A DNA stretch of 64,000 nt from Ferruginibacter sp. (GTDB taxonomy: Bacteria; Bacteroidota; Bacteroidia; Chitinophagales; Chitinophagaceae): the NCBI RefSeq assembly GCF_028288465.1, contig NZ_JAQBNR010000032.1, positions 1 through 64,000 of the forward strand, written 5' to 3'. The notes under the pieces are model-generated. The model searched no databases. It saw only the letters and a program-made list of their open reading frames with translations, and was not told the DNA's origin. Positions 26,291 to 33,560 of the stretch are shown one piece after another (positions within the stretch are counted from its first letter, which is position 1; each line of letters begins with the position of its first letter). Made by a program: the position numbers and the translations under genes.

Positions 26291-26935
26291 TTAATAAGCA
26301 TTATTGTATTTCCAGCTAAGTACTATTTCGGTAATCAGCAATGGAACTGTCCAGCAAAGCCAGATGATTGCCGGGCCTCTTTCTGTAAATTTTTCCATCA
26401 GTTGGATGGCGAGGGAAGAGTCGTTCAGCCACCGGAATGTTACAAAAGCGAAAGTGACCACATAGCTCCTGATCATCCATTCCCTGTGCTGCATGATGCG
26501 CCCCCGCATGACGGAAATATAGGCCATCGCCGCAGTAGTGATCCACGCAAATGCCAGCGCCTGTAAACCCAGCGCCCAGGAGAAATTCACTTTGATAGCA
26601 CTCGTCCAGGCCAGGTAAGTGGAACAAACAGTGCCGATTAAAATAGACAACAGGTAGGTGCGGCCCAGCCACCGGTGGGTGTTAATGTATTTATTTCTAA
26701 AGCTTTTCCAAAACTGGAAAGGCCCGATTACCAGCGCCAGTAATCCTCCTGAAATGTGCCCGATGAGTGGCCATTTATAATTCCAGTACCTGCCAAAAGT
26801 GGCTTGCTGAAAACCAAAATACGGTAACGCATGTTGTATCACAAATTTGCCGGCAAATGCAATCAGCAACAACGAAACAACCAGTTGCCAGTTTACTTTG
26901 GGCTGCTGTATGGGGATCAGTTTAGATTGTGCCAT
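26291..26935 (-). CDS. DUF2306 membrane protein, second copy
   Basis: About 214 residues from the Met at 26935 (MAQSKLIPIQQPKVNWQLVV). The frame continues to 27007, but the added residues are polar. GHISGGLLALVIGPFQFWKS, HRWLGRTYLLSILI and MQHREWMIRSYVVTFAFVTF carry the conserved His, Gly and Arg positions of DUF2306. About six membrane segments are expected. It is homologous to 3811-4455 but diverged. The function of the family is unknown. It is probably cotranscribed with the lipoprotein gene downstream (40-nt gap). Confidence 0.85.
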   Translation of the reverse strand: MAQSKLIPIQQPKVNWQLVVSLLLIAFAGKFVIQHALPYFGFQQATFGRYWNYKWPLIGHISGGLLALVIGPFQFWKSFRNKYINTHRWLGRTYLLSILIGTVCSTYLAWTSAIKVNFSWALGLQALAFAWITTAAMAYISVMRGRIMQHREWMIRSYVVTFAFVTFRWLNDSSLAIQLMEKFTERGPAIIWLCWTVPLLITEIVLSWKYNNAY

Positions 26936-27053
26936 GGTATAATTTTTTTTTGATTGTTGGCCTGTTCTTTTGATTGTGCTATGGTCGCTGTCACTTGTCT
27001 TATGCATTCCGCCAATTACTGCCGGACTGCCTCACATGCGGTAGTACAGTGCA

Positions 27054-27316
27054 TTATAAATCCACTGGCATAGACAGTATTACGGGATCCAACACGGTGT
27101 GCAACTCTTTTACTGCATGATTTTTTGGATCATTGATGACGGCGCCCAGCAGCGCAACATCCGTTGTTTCTATCACCAGTACCACGGAATTCGGATCATT
27201 GGTATCCTGGAATGTTTAAAAGCTTGTCACTGCAGGAGCAAACAGGTTTACCCTGTCCTGGTGGTCTTTAAGCCATGCATGAATGTCTCTTACTTATGTC
27301 TGGCTACAATCGGCAT
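27054..27316 (-). pseudogene. decayed single-repeat ABM-type protein
   Basis: Minus-strand reading from an ATG at 27316 gives MPIVARHK, then a one-base frameshift near 27292, VRDIHAWLKDHQDR, an in-frame TAA at 27217-27219 within TSF-stop-TFQDTNDPNS, and VVLVIETTDVALLGAVINDP up to a TAA at 27054. The length, 263 bp, is not a multiple of three. The motifs (HKVxD-AWLK, DTNDPNSVVLVIE) match the repeat unit of the lipoprotein at 25516-26250, but this was a cytoplasmic-looking single-domain form. Two independent lesions make a sequencing error unlikely as the only explanation. Confidence 0.75.
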
Positions 27317-27404
27317 GTTGATTATATTTTAATTGTGATGATACTTTTTATTGCTCTGAAAGTTTTTTAGTTAACCTTTTTATTTAGCTGTTATTTCCGG
27401 GTGT

Positions 27405-27917
27405 CTATTTTACTTTATGCGCTTCCATATCTATCTCAATCAATTGTCCTACCAATGCCAGTCCTTTTACTTCCAGCCAGGTACCGGTAGGAAATTGCTT
27501 TTTATAAACCGAATTGCGAAAACCAGCAACTTTGATAAACTCCGCCATATTGGTTGTGTAAATGTTTTCTGCAACCACATCATCAATAGTATAGCCATAA
27601 TGCTGCAGAATTTTTTCCAGGTCGCTGTAACAATTTTTCATCTGCAGCTCCATATTTCCCTGCCCGATAATGGTCCCGGAATCGGTCATGCTGACTGCGC
27701 CTGAAATTTTAAGATCGTCGCCAATTTTAACCGCATGTGTGTAACCATATGCGTTCTCGAGTTTTGGCCGCAGGTTAAAATAGTCGGGCGCTTCGCTGGT
27801 GGCTTCTTTTGCTGCAGGTTCAGTTGCTTCTTGTTGTTGGGGTGGAACATGGTTACACCGAATAAATAATAGCGGACAGGTGAAGAGGATGCAGGCGGAT
27901 AAAAAATACTTTGTCAT
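27405..27917 (-). CDS. RidA (YjgF/L-PSP) family protein, exported
   Basis: 170 residues. The leader MTKYFLSACILFTCPLLFIR is followed by CNH, a possible lipid-anchored cysteine, then an Ala/Glu/Pro-rich linker. The RidA core is visible in YTHAVKIGDDLKISGAVSMT, GQGNMELQMKNCYSDLEKIL, YTIDDVVAENIYTTNMAEF and FPTGTWLEVKGLALVGQLIE with IDMEA. The arginine that binds imine products in enzymatic RidA proteins is replaced (GTWLEVKGLA, where functional family members have an arginine), so deaminase activity is doubtful. Cytoplasmic RidA proteins are about 125 residues; the envelope leader is unusual but recurs in Bacteroidota. Confidence 0.82.
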   Translation of the reverse strand: MTKYFLSACILFTCPLLFIRCNHVPPQQQEATEPAAKEATSEAPDYFNLRPKLENAYGYTHAVKIGDDLKISGAVSMTDSGTIIGQGNMELQMKNCYSDLEKILQHYGYTIDDVVAENIYTTNMAEFIKVAGFRNSVYKKQFPTGTWLEVKGLALVGQLIEIDMEAHKVK

Positions 27918-28530
27918 TGGTTTACGTGTATTGAAATAATAAATGATGTTGCTTTATCTAATAAGTATGGATGGTGTCCTTTTTTGGATCAATTCCTTTT
28001 ACAGCAGGGGTCGTTGGATTTGCGTATTTTTCAGGGGTGGTGTTGTTAAAAAGAGGGATACCGCATTAATTGAAATCATGTGCGGCAACAAAAAAATTTA
28101 AAAAGGGAGGAATGATTTTATTCATCCCTCCCTATGCATTGATTAGATTCCCGCCTTATCAATACTATCTTTCAGCAATCCGGGTCGTTAAAAAAGGATC
28201 CATTTGAAACAGCTGTCCTACTGATACGCCGGTATTGCCATTTTTATTACCTGTTTATTTCACGATGGCTTTTTCAATTTAAAGTGAACCAGCCATTGTG
28301 TAAATATTTCTTGCGTAAACCTAACGATTGCATAGGAGATTTTACAGCAGTTAAGGACGAAAGGGGGGCAAAACTGTCCGGAGAAGGCCTCTTGTTTACC
28401 GGGCGATGGAGTACAATTATCCTGAAGCGGTCTGGATGATATTTTACTACCGTAGACAGTCGTTGATAGAAAGATTACCATGTAAGGAAAACTGCAGGGT
28501 AGTTACTTTTTTAGCAGTGATATAATAAGA
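27918..28530. other. decayed intergenic region with short coding remnants
   Basis: No intact gene was found in these 613 nt. On the minus strand two short protein-like stretches remain. One, 35 codons after an in-frame stop at about 28063, ends at a TAG at 27958 (KYANPTTPAVKGIDPKKDTI). The other, at about 28160-28250, reads NGNTGVSVGQLFQMDPFLTT and then breaks in frame. Neither could be assigned. A 73-codon frame at 28260-28481 shows no family features and is probably chance. With the pseudogenes on either side, this looks like a graveyard of former genes. Confidence 0.35.
28094..28132 (-). terminator. rho-independent terminator for minus-strand transcription
   Basis: The stem gggaggaatga (28105-28115) pairs with tcatccctccc (28122-28132) with one mismatch. 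Read on the minus strand it is followed at once by TTTTTAAATTTTTTT. It would end transcripts coming from the kinase/LytTR pair and the pseudogene. Confidence 0.75.
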
Positions 28531-29046
28531 TCAGGCTGCCTTCACCGGTTTAAATTCAAAATAAATATGGGTGCCGTTTTTTATTTCTTCCCGCATGGAG
28601 CCGCTGAGCTGCTGTGTTAGGAGGGACACCAGTTGACCGTCAAAACCAGTGCCATGTGTAACGTCGGATTTACCGACGCCATCATCCGACACTTCGAGCT
28701 GCAATACGCCGTCAGCGTGCTTTTGAAGTATGATCCTTACGTTGCCCTGGCGGCCATGCGGAAAAGCGTATTTAAGTGTGTTGGTTAAGAGTTCGTTTAC
28801 AATGAGACCTAATGGCACAGCCGTATCAATATCTACATCCAGCTCGTTCATGGCGTACTCAATGGTTACCCTTTTGTCTGCACCAAAAGAATCCAGTATA
28901 CTTTCACGAAATTGATAAAATAGTCTTTCATTTCAATAGCGCCCAGGTTAGTGCCCTAGTATAATTTCTGGTGCACAATGCCGATAGAATGCACGCGGCT
29001 TTGGCCGGCCAGCATGGCTTCTTTGGTGTTGGGATCATCTATTTGG
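28531..29046 (-). pseudogene. truncated histidine kinase (HisKA_2/HATPase) remnant
   Basis: Minus-strand translation shows IDDPNTKEAMLAGQSRVHSI, GIVHQKLY, an in-frame TAG at 28956-28958, GTNLGAIEMKDYFIN, a one-base frameshift near 28910, RESILDSFGADKRVTIEYA, and an open 106-codon tail from 28851 with VPLGLIVNELLTNTLKYAFP and DDGVGKSDVTHGTG. These parallel the intact kinase at 29879-31885 (for example GIIHQKLYQ, MKDYFHNLGESILDAYNAAD, NELLTNSLKYGF). The sensor half and the H-box are missing. The remnant sits directly downstream of the LytTR regulator, suggesting an old kinase-regulator-kinase array. Confidence 0.82.
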
Positions 29047-29148
29047 ATGTTTCCGGGAACCTGTTCTTGTATCGGCCGAAACTTTTTACAGGAAGATGGT
29101 TACATCGAAAAAAACATTACAACCTTTTGGCAAAAGCAGATGAAAGTA

Positions 29149-29895
29149 TTACAACGTCTGCATCCGGTGCATCAGTTGTTCCCGCATACCCGTACCCAAC
29201 GGCACCGCTTTATTTCCAATCATCACATGGCTTTCCGCTACCTCGTCTACATGCGTAATGTTGATGAGGTAGGAGCGGTGTATGCGCATGAACAGCTGCA
29301 TGCTCATTTTCTCTTCTATTGTTTTAAGTGTTGTTGACAAGAGGTATTCGCGGCTGCTTGTAAAAATGCGGCTGTAATTGCGGTCGGCTTCCATATATAA
29401 AATTTCTGCCAGCATAATCTTGATCATCTTTTCCTTATGCCGGATAAAAATACGGTCACTTAAGATAAATGATTGTTCTTCTTCCTGTTTATTTTCTATC
29501 GGAATTCCGGCAGTATTTTCGGCCATCCGGCTGATGGTGAGTTCTATCGCCCGCTGCAGATCCAGTTGCTTGAAAGGCTTTGCAATAAAAGCATATGGCT
29601 TGGTTGATTTGGCCCGGTTAAAAGTAGCTTCATCCGAATTGGCGGTTAAGTAAATGATAGGGATAGCGCCTTGTTGTTGCAGCGCTATCGCTGTTTCAAT
29701 ACCGTCCAGTTTCCCTTTCAGATTAATATCCAGCAGGATGATATCGGGTTTATTTTCTTTGGCGTGCAGGATGGCTTCTTCTCCACGCGGCAGTATACCA
29801 GTAACCTCGTAACCGAGGCTGGTTAGCTGCATGGAAATTTTTGCACCGATGATCATCTCATCTTCTACAACCAGTATTTTAACGAGTGTGCCCAT
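29149..29895 (-). CDS. LytTR-family response regulator
   Basis: 248 residues. The receiver domain (about 1-125) has VEDEMIIG acidic residues, the phosphoacceptor in DIILLDINLKGKLDGIETA, YLTANSD with Thr, and AKPFKQLDL with the conserved lysine. A linker leads to a C-terminal LytTR DNA-binding domain: IFIRHKEKMIKIMLAEILYM, EADRNYSRIFTSSREYLLST, MRIHRSYLINITHVDEV. Such regulators bind paired 9-10-bp sites upstream of target genes. Its start overlaps the end of the TPR kinase by 17 nt, which marks a coupled two-component pair. Targets may be the neighbouring hydrolases, but no site was identified. Confidence 0.95.
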   Translation of the reverse strand: MGTLVKILVVEDEMIIGAKISMQLTSLGYEVTGILPRGEEAILHAKENKPDIILLDINLKGKLDGIETAIALQQQGAIPIIYLTANSDEATFNRAKSTKPYAFIAKPFKQLDLQRAIELTISRMAENTAGIPIENKQEEEQSFILSDRIFIRHKEKMIKIMLAEILYMEADRNYSRIFTSSREYLLSTTLKTIEEKMSMQLFMRIHRSYLINITHVDEVAESHVMIGNKAVPLGTGMREQLMHRMQTL

Positions 29896-31885
29896 TGTGT
29901 GGTTTGGTGTATTTAAAATGTATGGTAATCAGGGTGCCGTGGTTAATACAGGTAGTCAGTTTGCCATTCAGTTGCTGCACGAGTAAATTTACCAACTCTG
30001 TTCCAAAGCCGGTGCCTTTAGCAATAGTATTTTCAGGCCTGCCAATACCATTATCGCCCAGGCAAAAAATGTATTCATCCGGCACTTCCGTTTTCTTCAG
30101 ATCAATGGTTATTTCTCCCGGTTGATTTGCCGCAAAACCATATTTCAATGAGTTGGTGAGCAATTCATTTGCAATGAGTCCGATTGGTACCGCCGTATCA
30201 ACATCCAGGTCCATTGGATGCATATTGCAGGTGATGCGGATACGATCTGCCGCGTTGTAAGCATCAAGGATGCTTTCACCCAGGTTGTGAAAATAGTCCT
30301 TCATCTCAATCCCGGCAAGGTTACCTTTTTGATACAGTTTTTGATGAATGATGCCCATCGAAAGTACACGGTTCTGGCTGGCCTGCATTACCGCCTGTGC
30401 CGAAGGATGATCTGTTTGTGCCGCCTGCAAAGCCAATAATCCGGATACGATTTCCAGGTTATTTTTTACCCGGTGATGAATTTCTTTCAACAGCAATTCA
30501 TTTTCAGCATTGCGTTTATCCAGCTGGTTGTTTTTTTGTTCCAGGTTTTCATTGAGCACTTCCAGTTGTGCATTTACCTTTTGTTTGTTTTGATAAGTGC
30601 GGTAAAGGCCCGCCAAAATAAGTACCAGCAACCCTGCTGCGCTCAGCGTTAACCACTGCAACCGTTTTTGCTGGGTTATAGACTGCTGCTGGGTTTTGAT
30701 GGTAGTTTCTTTTTGCGCAACTTCAAATTCAGTTTGTAACCGGGCTACCCGCTGGTCAGCTTCGGCAGTAAATACGCTGTCTTTTAATATATCATATTGC
30801 TGAAAGGCGGTATACGCATTTTTATAGTCGCCTGTTGTGGCGTACGCATCACCCAGTTCTTTGTAGGCACGACTTAAAAAGAATTTATCGCCGAAGTTGT
30901 TACCTGCCACCTGTAAACAAATTTTTAAACTTGTAATGGCTGTATCAGGCTGATGGGTGAGATTCTGTAAATGCGCCAGGCAAAGCCACGACCGCATCAG
31001 CATAAAATTATTGTCAAGCAGGGTTGAATACCGGATGGCCTGCCTTGCATTAAAGGTTGCTTTTGCATAGTCGGAGGTAAGGGTATACAATTGGTTGAGG
31101 GCAATATAAATATCGGCCAGGTTATTGTAAAACTGGTACCGTTCGCTTTGTGCCAAAGCCAGTTTAAAATATTGTAGGGCATCCGGATAGTCTTTTACGG
31201 AGAGGTAATTGTTTCCCAGTACGTACAAGGTAAAACTATAGTCCATGTCTTCGATGCCGCGCTGTTTAAAAAGTGCCACAGAATGAAGCCCATATTCAAT
31301 CCCTTTATCAAACTTGGATTGTTTCCAGAACAAATTACTCAGATCGCTGTAAGCCATTGCCTGCGCCTTCATGTCATGCAACGTATCGCCTGTGTGCAGT
31401 GCTTCCAGGGCATAATCTGCCGCTTTGCTGAGCTGCCCTTTTCTTTCCATAACATACCCCAGTTGCGTATACAGTTGTGGTAAATCTTTTTTTGTAACGA
31501 TGGGTATTGCTGAAGTCAGTACTGCAAATGCAGAATCCAGTTTTTCCTGCCGTAGTAAGACGGCACCCAGCGTTACCAGTAAACGCCCTTCCCATATTTT
31601 ATTATGAAGGCCTTTTGCAAATGCAAGTGTCTTATAGGTAAGTGAACAAGCTTTGTCAAGATTTCGCGTGTGCCAGTAATAGGCCAGGTCATTACCAACG
31701 GCCAGTTGCAGGGTATCAGGTAAGTTTTGTGTAGTAGCTTTTTCCAGTTCCGTTAAATAGGAAGAGTCAAACGCATCTGTTGCCACAAAAACGGGTCGAT
31801 ACGGCGGAACTCTTGAAAGGTCAACCAACTGGGCAGCGCTGGCAAACGACAGTAAAAGCATTGTGCAGGTAAAAAATATTTTCAT
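29879..31885 (-). CDS. TPR-repeat sensor histidine kinase (HisKA_2 type)
   Basis: About 668 residues from the Met at 31885 (MKIFFTCTMLLLSFASAAQ, signal peptide); the frame extends seven codons further. Residues about 60-400 form TPR helices outside the cytoplasm (AMAYSDLSNLFWKQSKFDKG and AYKELGDAYATTGDYKNAYT are clear units). A coiled coil and a membrane helix (WLTLSAAGLLVLILAGLYRT) follow, then another coiled coil. The HisKA_2 box is LLLKEIHHRVKNNLEIVSGL with the phosphorylated His, and the HATPase domain has IANELLTNSLKYGF and GDNGIGRPENTIAKGTGFG. It acts with the overlapping LytTR regulator. Confidence 0.95.
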   Translation of the reverse strand: MKIFFTCTMLLLSFASAAQLVDLSRVPPYRPVFVATDAFDSSYLTELEKATTQNLPDTLQLAVGNDLAYYWHTRNLDKACSLTYKTLAFAKGLHNKIWEGRLLVTLGAVLLRQEKLDSAFAVLTSAIPIVTKKDLPQLYTQLGYVMERKGQLSKAADYALEALHTGDTLHDMKAQAMAYSDLSNLFWKQSKFDKGIEYGLHSVALFKQRGIEDMDYSFTLYVLGNNYLSVKDYPDALQYFKLALAQSERYQFYNNLADIYIALNQLYTLTSDYAKATFNARQAIRYSTLLDNNFMLMRSWLCLAHLQNLTHQPDTAITSLKICLQVAGNNFGDKFFLSRAYKELGDAYATTGDYKNAYTAFQQYDILKDSVFTAEADQRVARLQTEFEVAQKETTIKTQQQSITQQKRLQWLTLSAAGLLVLILAGLYRTYQNKQKVNAQLEVLNENLEQKNNQLDKRNAENELLLKEIHHRVKNNLEIVSGLLALQAAQTDHPSAQAVMQASQNRVLSMGIIHQKLYQKGNLAGIEMKDYFHNLGESILDAYNAADRIRITCNMHPMDLDVDTAVPIGLIANELLTNSLKYGFAANQPGEITIDLKKTEVPDEYIFCLGDNGIGRPENTIAKGTGFGTELVNLLVQQLNGKLTTCINHGTLITIHFKYTKPHNGHTR

Positions 31886-32055
31886 TTTATATCCAGGTAA
31901 TAACACCTCGCCCGTTTTTTTTAAGCACTGATCCCGCTTCTGACAGTATGTATCAGTTTAATTAACTTAGTAGTCAGGGTGGTTGTTAAAATTATCGAAT
32001 GGGTAATGGAATATAAAAAGAGGCTTTTGCGTTTGGGTTGCTATGCCTGCTTAAA

Positions 32056-33231
32056 TTATTTAACGGCATTTGCTTTAAATACACGGATAAAATTCCCGCC
32101 TAAAATTTTGCGGATGTCTTTATCACTGTAACCTCTTTCCACCAGCGCTTTGGTTACCAGCGGGTAATCTTCCACACCGTTCAGCTCCAGTGGTGGCGCT
32201 TCAATACCGTCAAAGTCGCTGCCCAGGCCTACATGGTCAACACCTATCAGCTTTACAATATAATCCAGGTGATCTATCAGCACGGACAGGTGCGGACGGA
32301 AATTTTTGACTTCATCTTTGTAAATTTCGCCCACCATAATAGCAGCATAATCGGGTTGTACTTTTAAGGCTATTAAAGAATCAACGGCTGACTTATGTTG
32401 CGCAACAAAAGCCATGGCCTTTGCTTCATACGTACTGTCAATAAAGCCGGCATAAAAATTAAGGTGAATAACGCCGCCATTTTTTCCAATGGCTTTTATC
32501 TGTTCATCCTTTAAATTTCTGCGGTGTTTGCATAAATTCCAAACACTGCTATGTGATGCTATAATGGGTTTGGTTGTAGTATTGATCACATCCCAGAATG
32601 TTTGTTCTCCGTTATGACTAATGTCTACCATCATGCCCAGGTCATTCATTCTCTTGACGATTTGTTTCCCGAAATCCGTCAGTCCTTTGTGTTTCAGTGA
32701 ATCACCTTTTAAGGTTTCGTCTGCGGCTGATGTAGCCCAGTCGGTAGAATTATTCCAGGTCAATGTCATGTACCTTACACCCCTGTTAAAAAGCGTATCC
32801 AGTTTATTCAAATCATTCTCTATCATGTGGCCGCCTTCCACACCCAGCATGGCCGCCAGCTTTTTTGCCTTGATGGCCTGCTGCAATTGCGCCGGCGTTT
32901 TAACCAGCATCATTTTACCCGGGTTGCGGTTACACCAGGCATACACCGAATCGATTTCCCGGTTGGCAAATGCATAGGGATGTTCCTGCTCAGGCCCGCA
33001 AAAAATAGAGAATACCTGTACATCAATGCCACCTTCTTTCATCCGGTTTAAATCAGAATGTGTTTTGCCTTTCAGGTCGGTATCAAACTGCACCTTTTTT
33101 TCAATGGTGGCACTGGGGATGTCATTGTGCGTATCAATCAATATGGCATCATAGTGCAGCTTCTTGTACGACTGCGATTTTGTAGTTAAAAAACAAAGGG
33201 TGGTTAATAACAGAAAGAAAAGATTTTTCAT
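32056..33231 (-). CDS. secreted membrane-dipeptidase family (M19) peptidase
   Basis: About 391 residues from the Met at 33231 (MKNLFFLLLTTLCFLTTKSQ, signal peptide); upstream codons to 33276 lack signal character. M19 renal-dipeptidase motifs are ILIDTHNDIPSATIEKKVQF (HxD metal ligands), MLGVEGGHMI with the bridging glutamate, VRYMTLTWNNSTDWATSAAD, MVDISHNGEQTFWDVI, PIIASHSSVWNLCKHRRNL and GVDHVGLGSDFDG. The enzyme should cleave dipeptides, including those with D-residues, with two zinc ions. The gene is the last of the minus-strand block, 170 nt upstream of the TPR kinase. Confidence 0.95.
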   Translation of the reverse strand: MKNLFFLLLTTLCFLTTKSQSYKKLHYDAILIDTHNDIPSATIEKKVQFDTDLKGKTHSDLNRMKEGGIDVQVFSIFCGPEQEHPYAFANREIDSVYAWCNRNPGKMMLVKTPAQLQQAIKAKKLAAMLGVEGGHMIENDLNKLDTLFNRGVRYMTLTWNNSTDWATSAADETLKGDSLKHKGLTDFGKQIVKRMNDLGMMVDISHNGEQTFWDVINTTTKPIIASHSSVWNLCKHRRNLKDEQIKAIGKNGGVIHLNFYAGFIDSTYEAKAMAFVAQHKSAVDSLIALKVQPDYAAIMVGEIYKDEVKNFRPHLSVLIDHLDYIVKLIGVDHVGLGSDFDGIEAPPLELNGVEDYPLVTKALVERGYSDKDIRKILGGNFIRVFKANAVK

Positions 33232-33560
33232 AATAAAATTTGTTTTGGTCATCGGACAACAATTGTGTTTGTACAACTTATTGTTTATTTCTTTTGGCTT
33301 CTAATGGAAGATAAATAAGCGCATGCCTTAAATGAGTAACAATACACGGAAGATAAATAACTATTATCAATTTAAATCCGGCGTTTTTGATAAATAAAAT
33401 TTATACGGCATTTAGAAGAATAGCTCAGCAGTAACAATATGAAATTTATCCATTAAAAAAATAAAACAATTATGCATGGTGTTTAATTAAATAAAAACAA
33501 TATAAATTAATATGCTAACTTAACATCACTAACTCCACCTTTTCAATAAATGTATTTACC
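33232..33560. other. divergent intergenic promoter region
   Basis: This 329-nt AT-rich spacer separates the minus-strand peptidase from the plus-strand PAS kinase and must carry promoters for both. No exact match to the Bacteroidota -33/-7 consensus and no clear inverted repeat could be read by eye. Confidence 0.5.

Noticed and set aside
28260..28481. 73-codon minus-strand frame
   Set aside because: No domain, signal peptide or conserved motif; it lies in a decayed spacer.
28851..28915. 106-codon HATPase frame as an intact small gene
   Set aside because: Homology continues upstream across a stop and a frameshift, so it is the end of a broken kinase rather than a complete gene.
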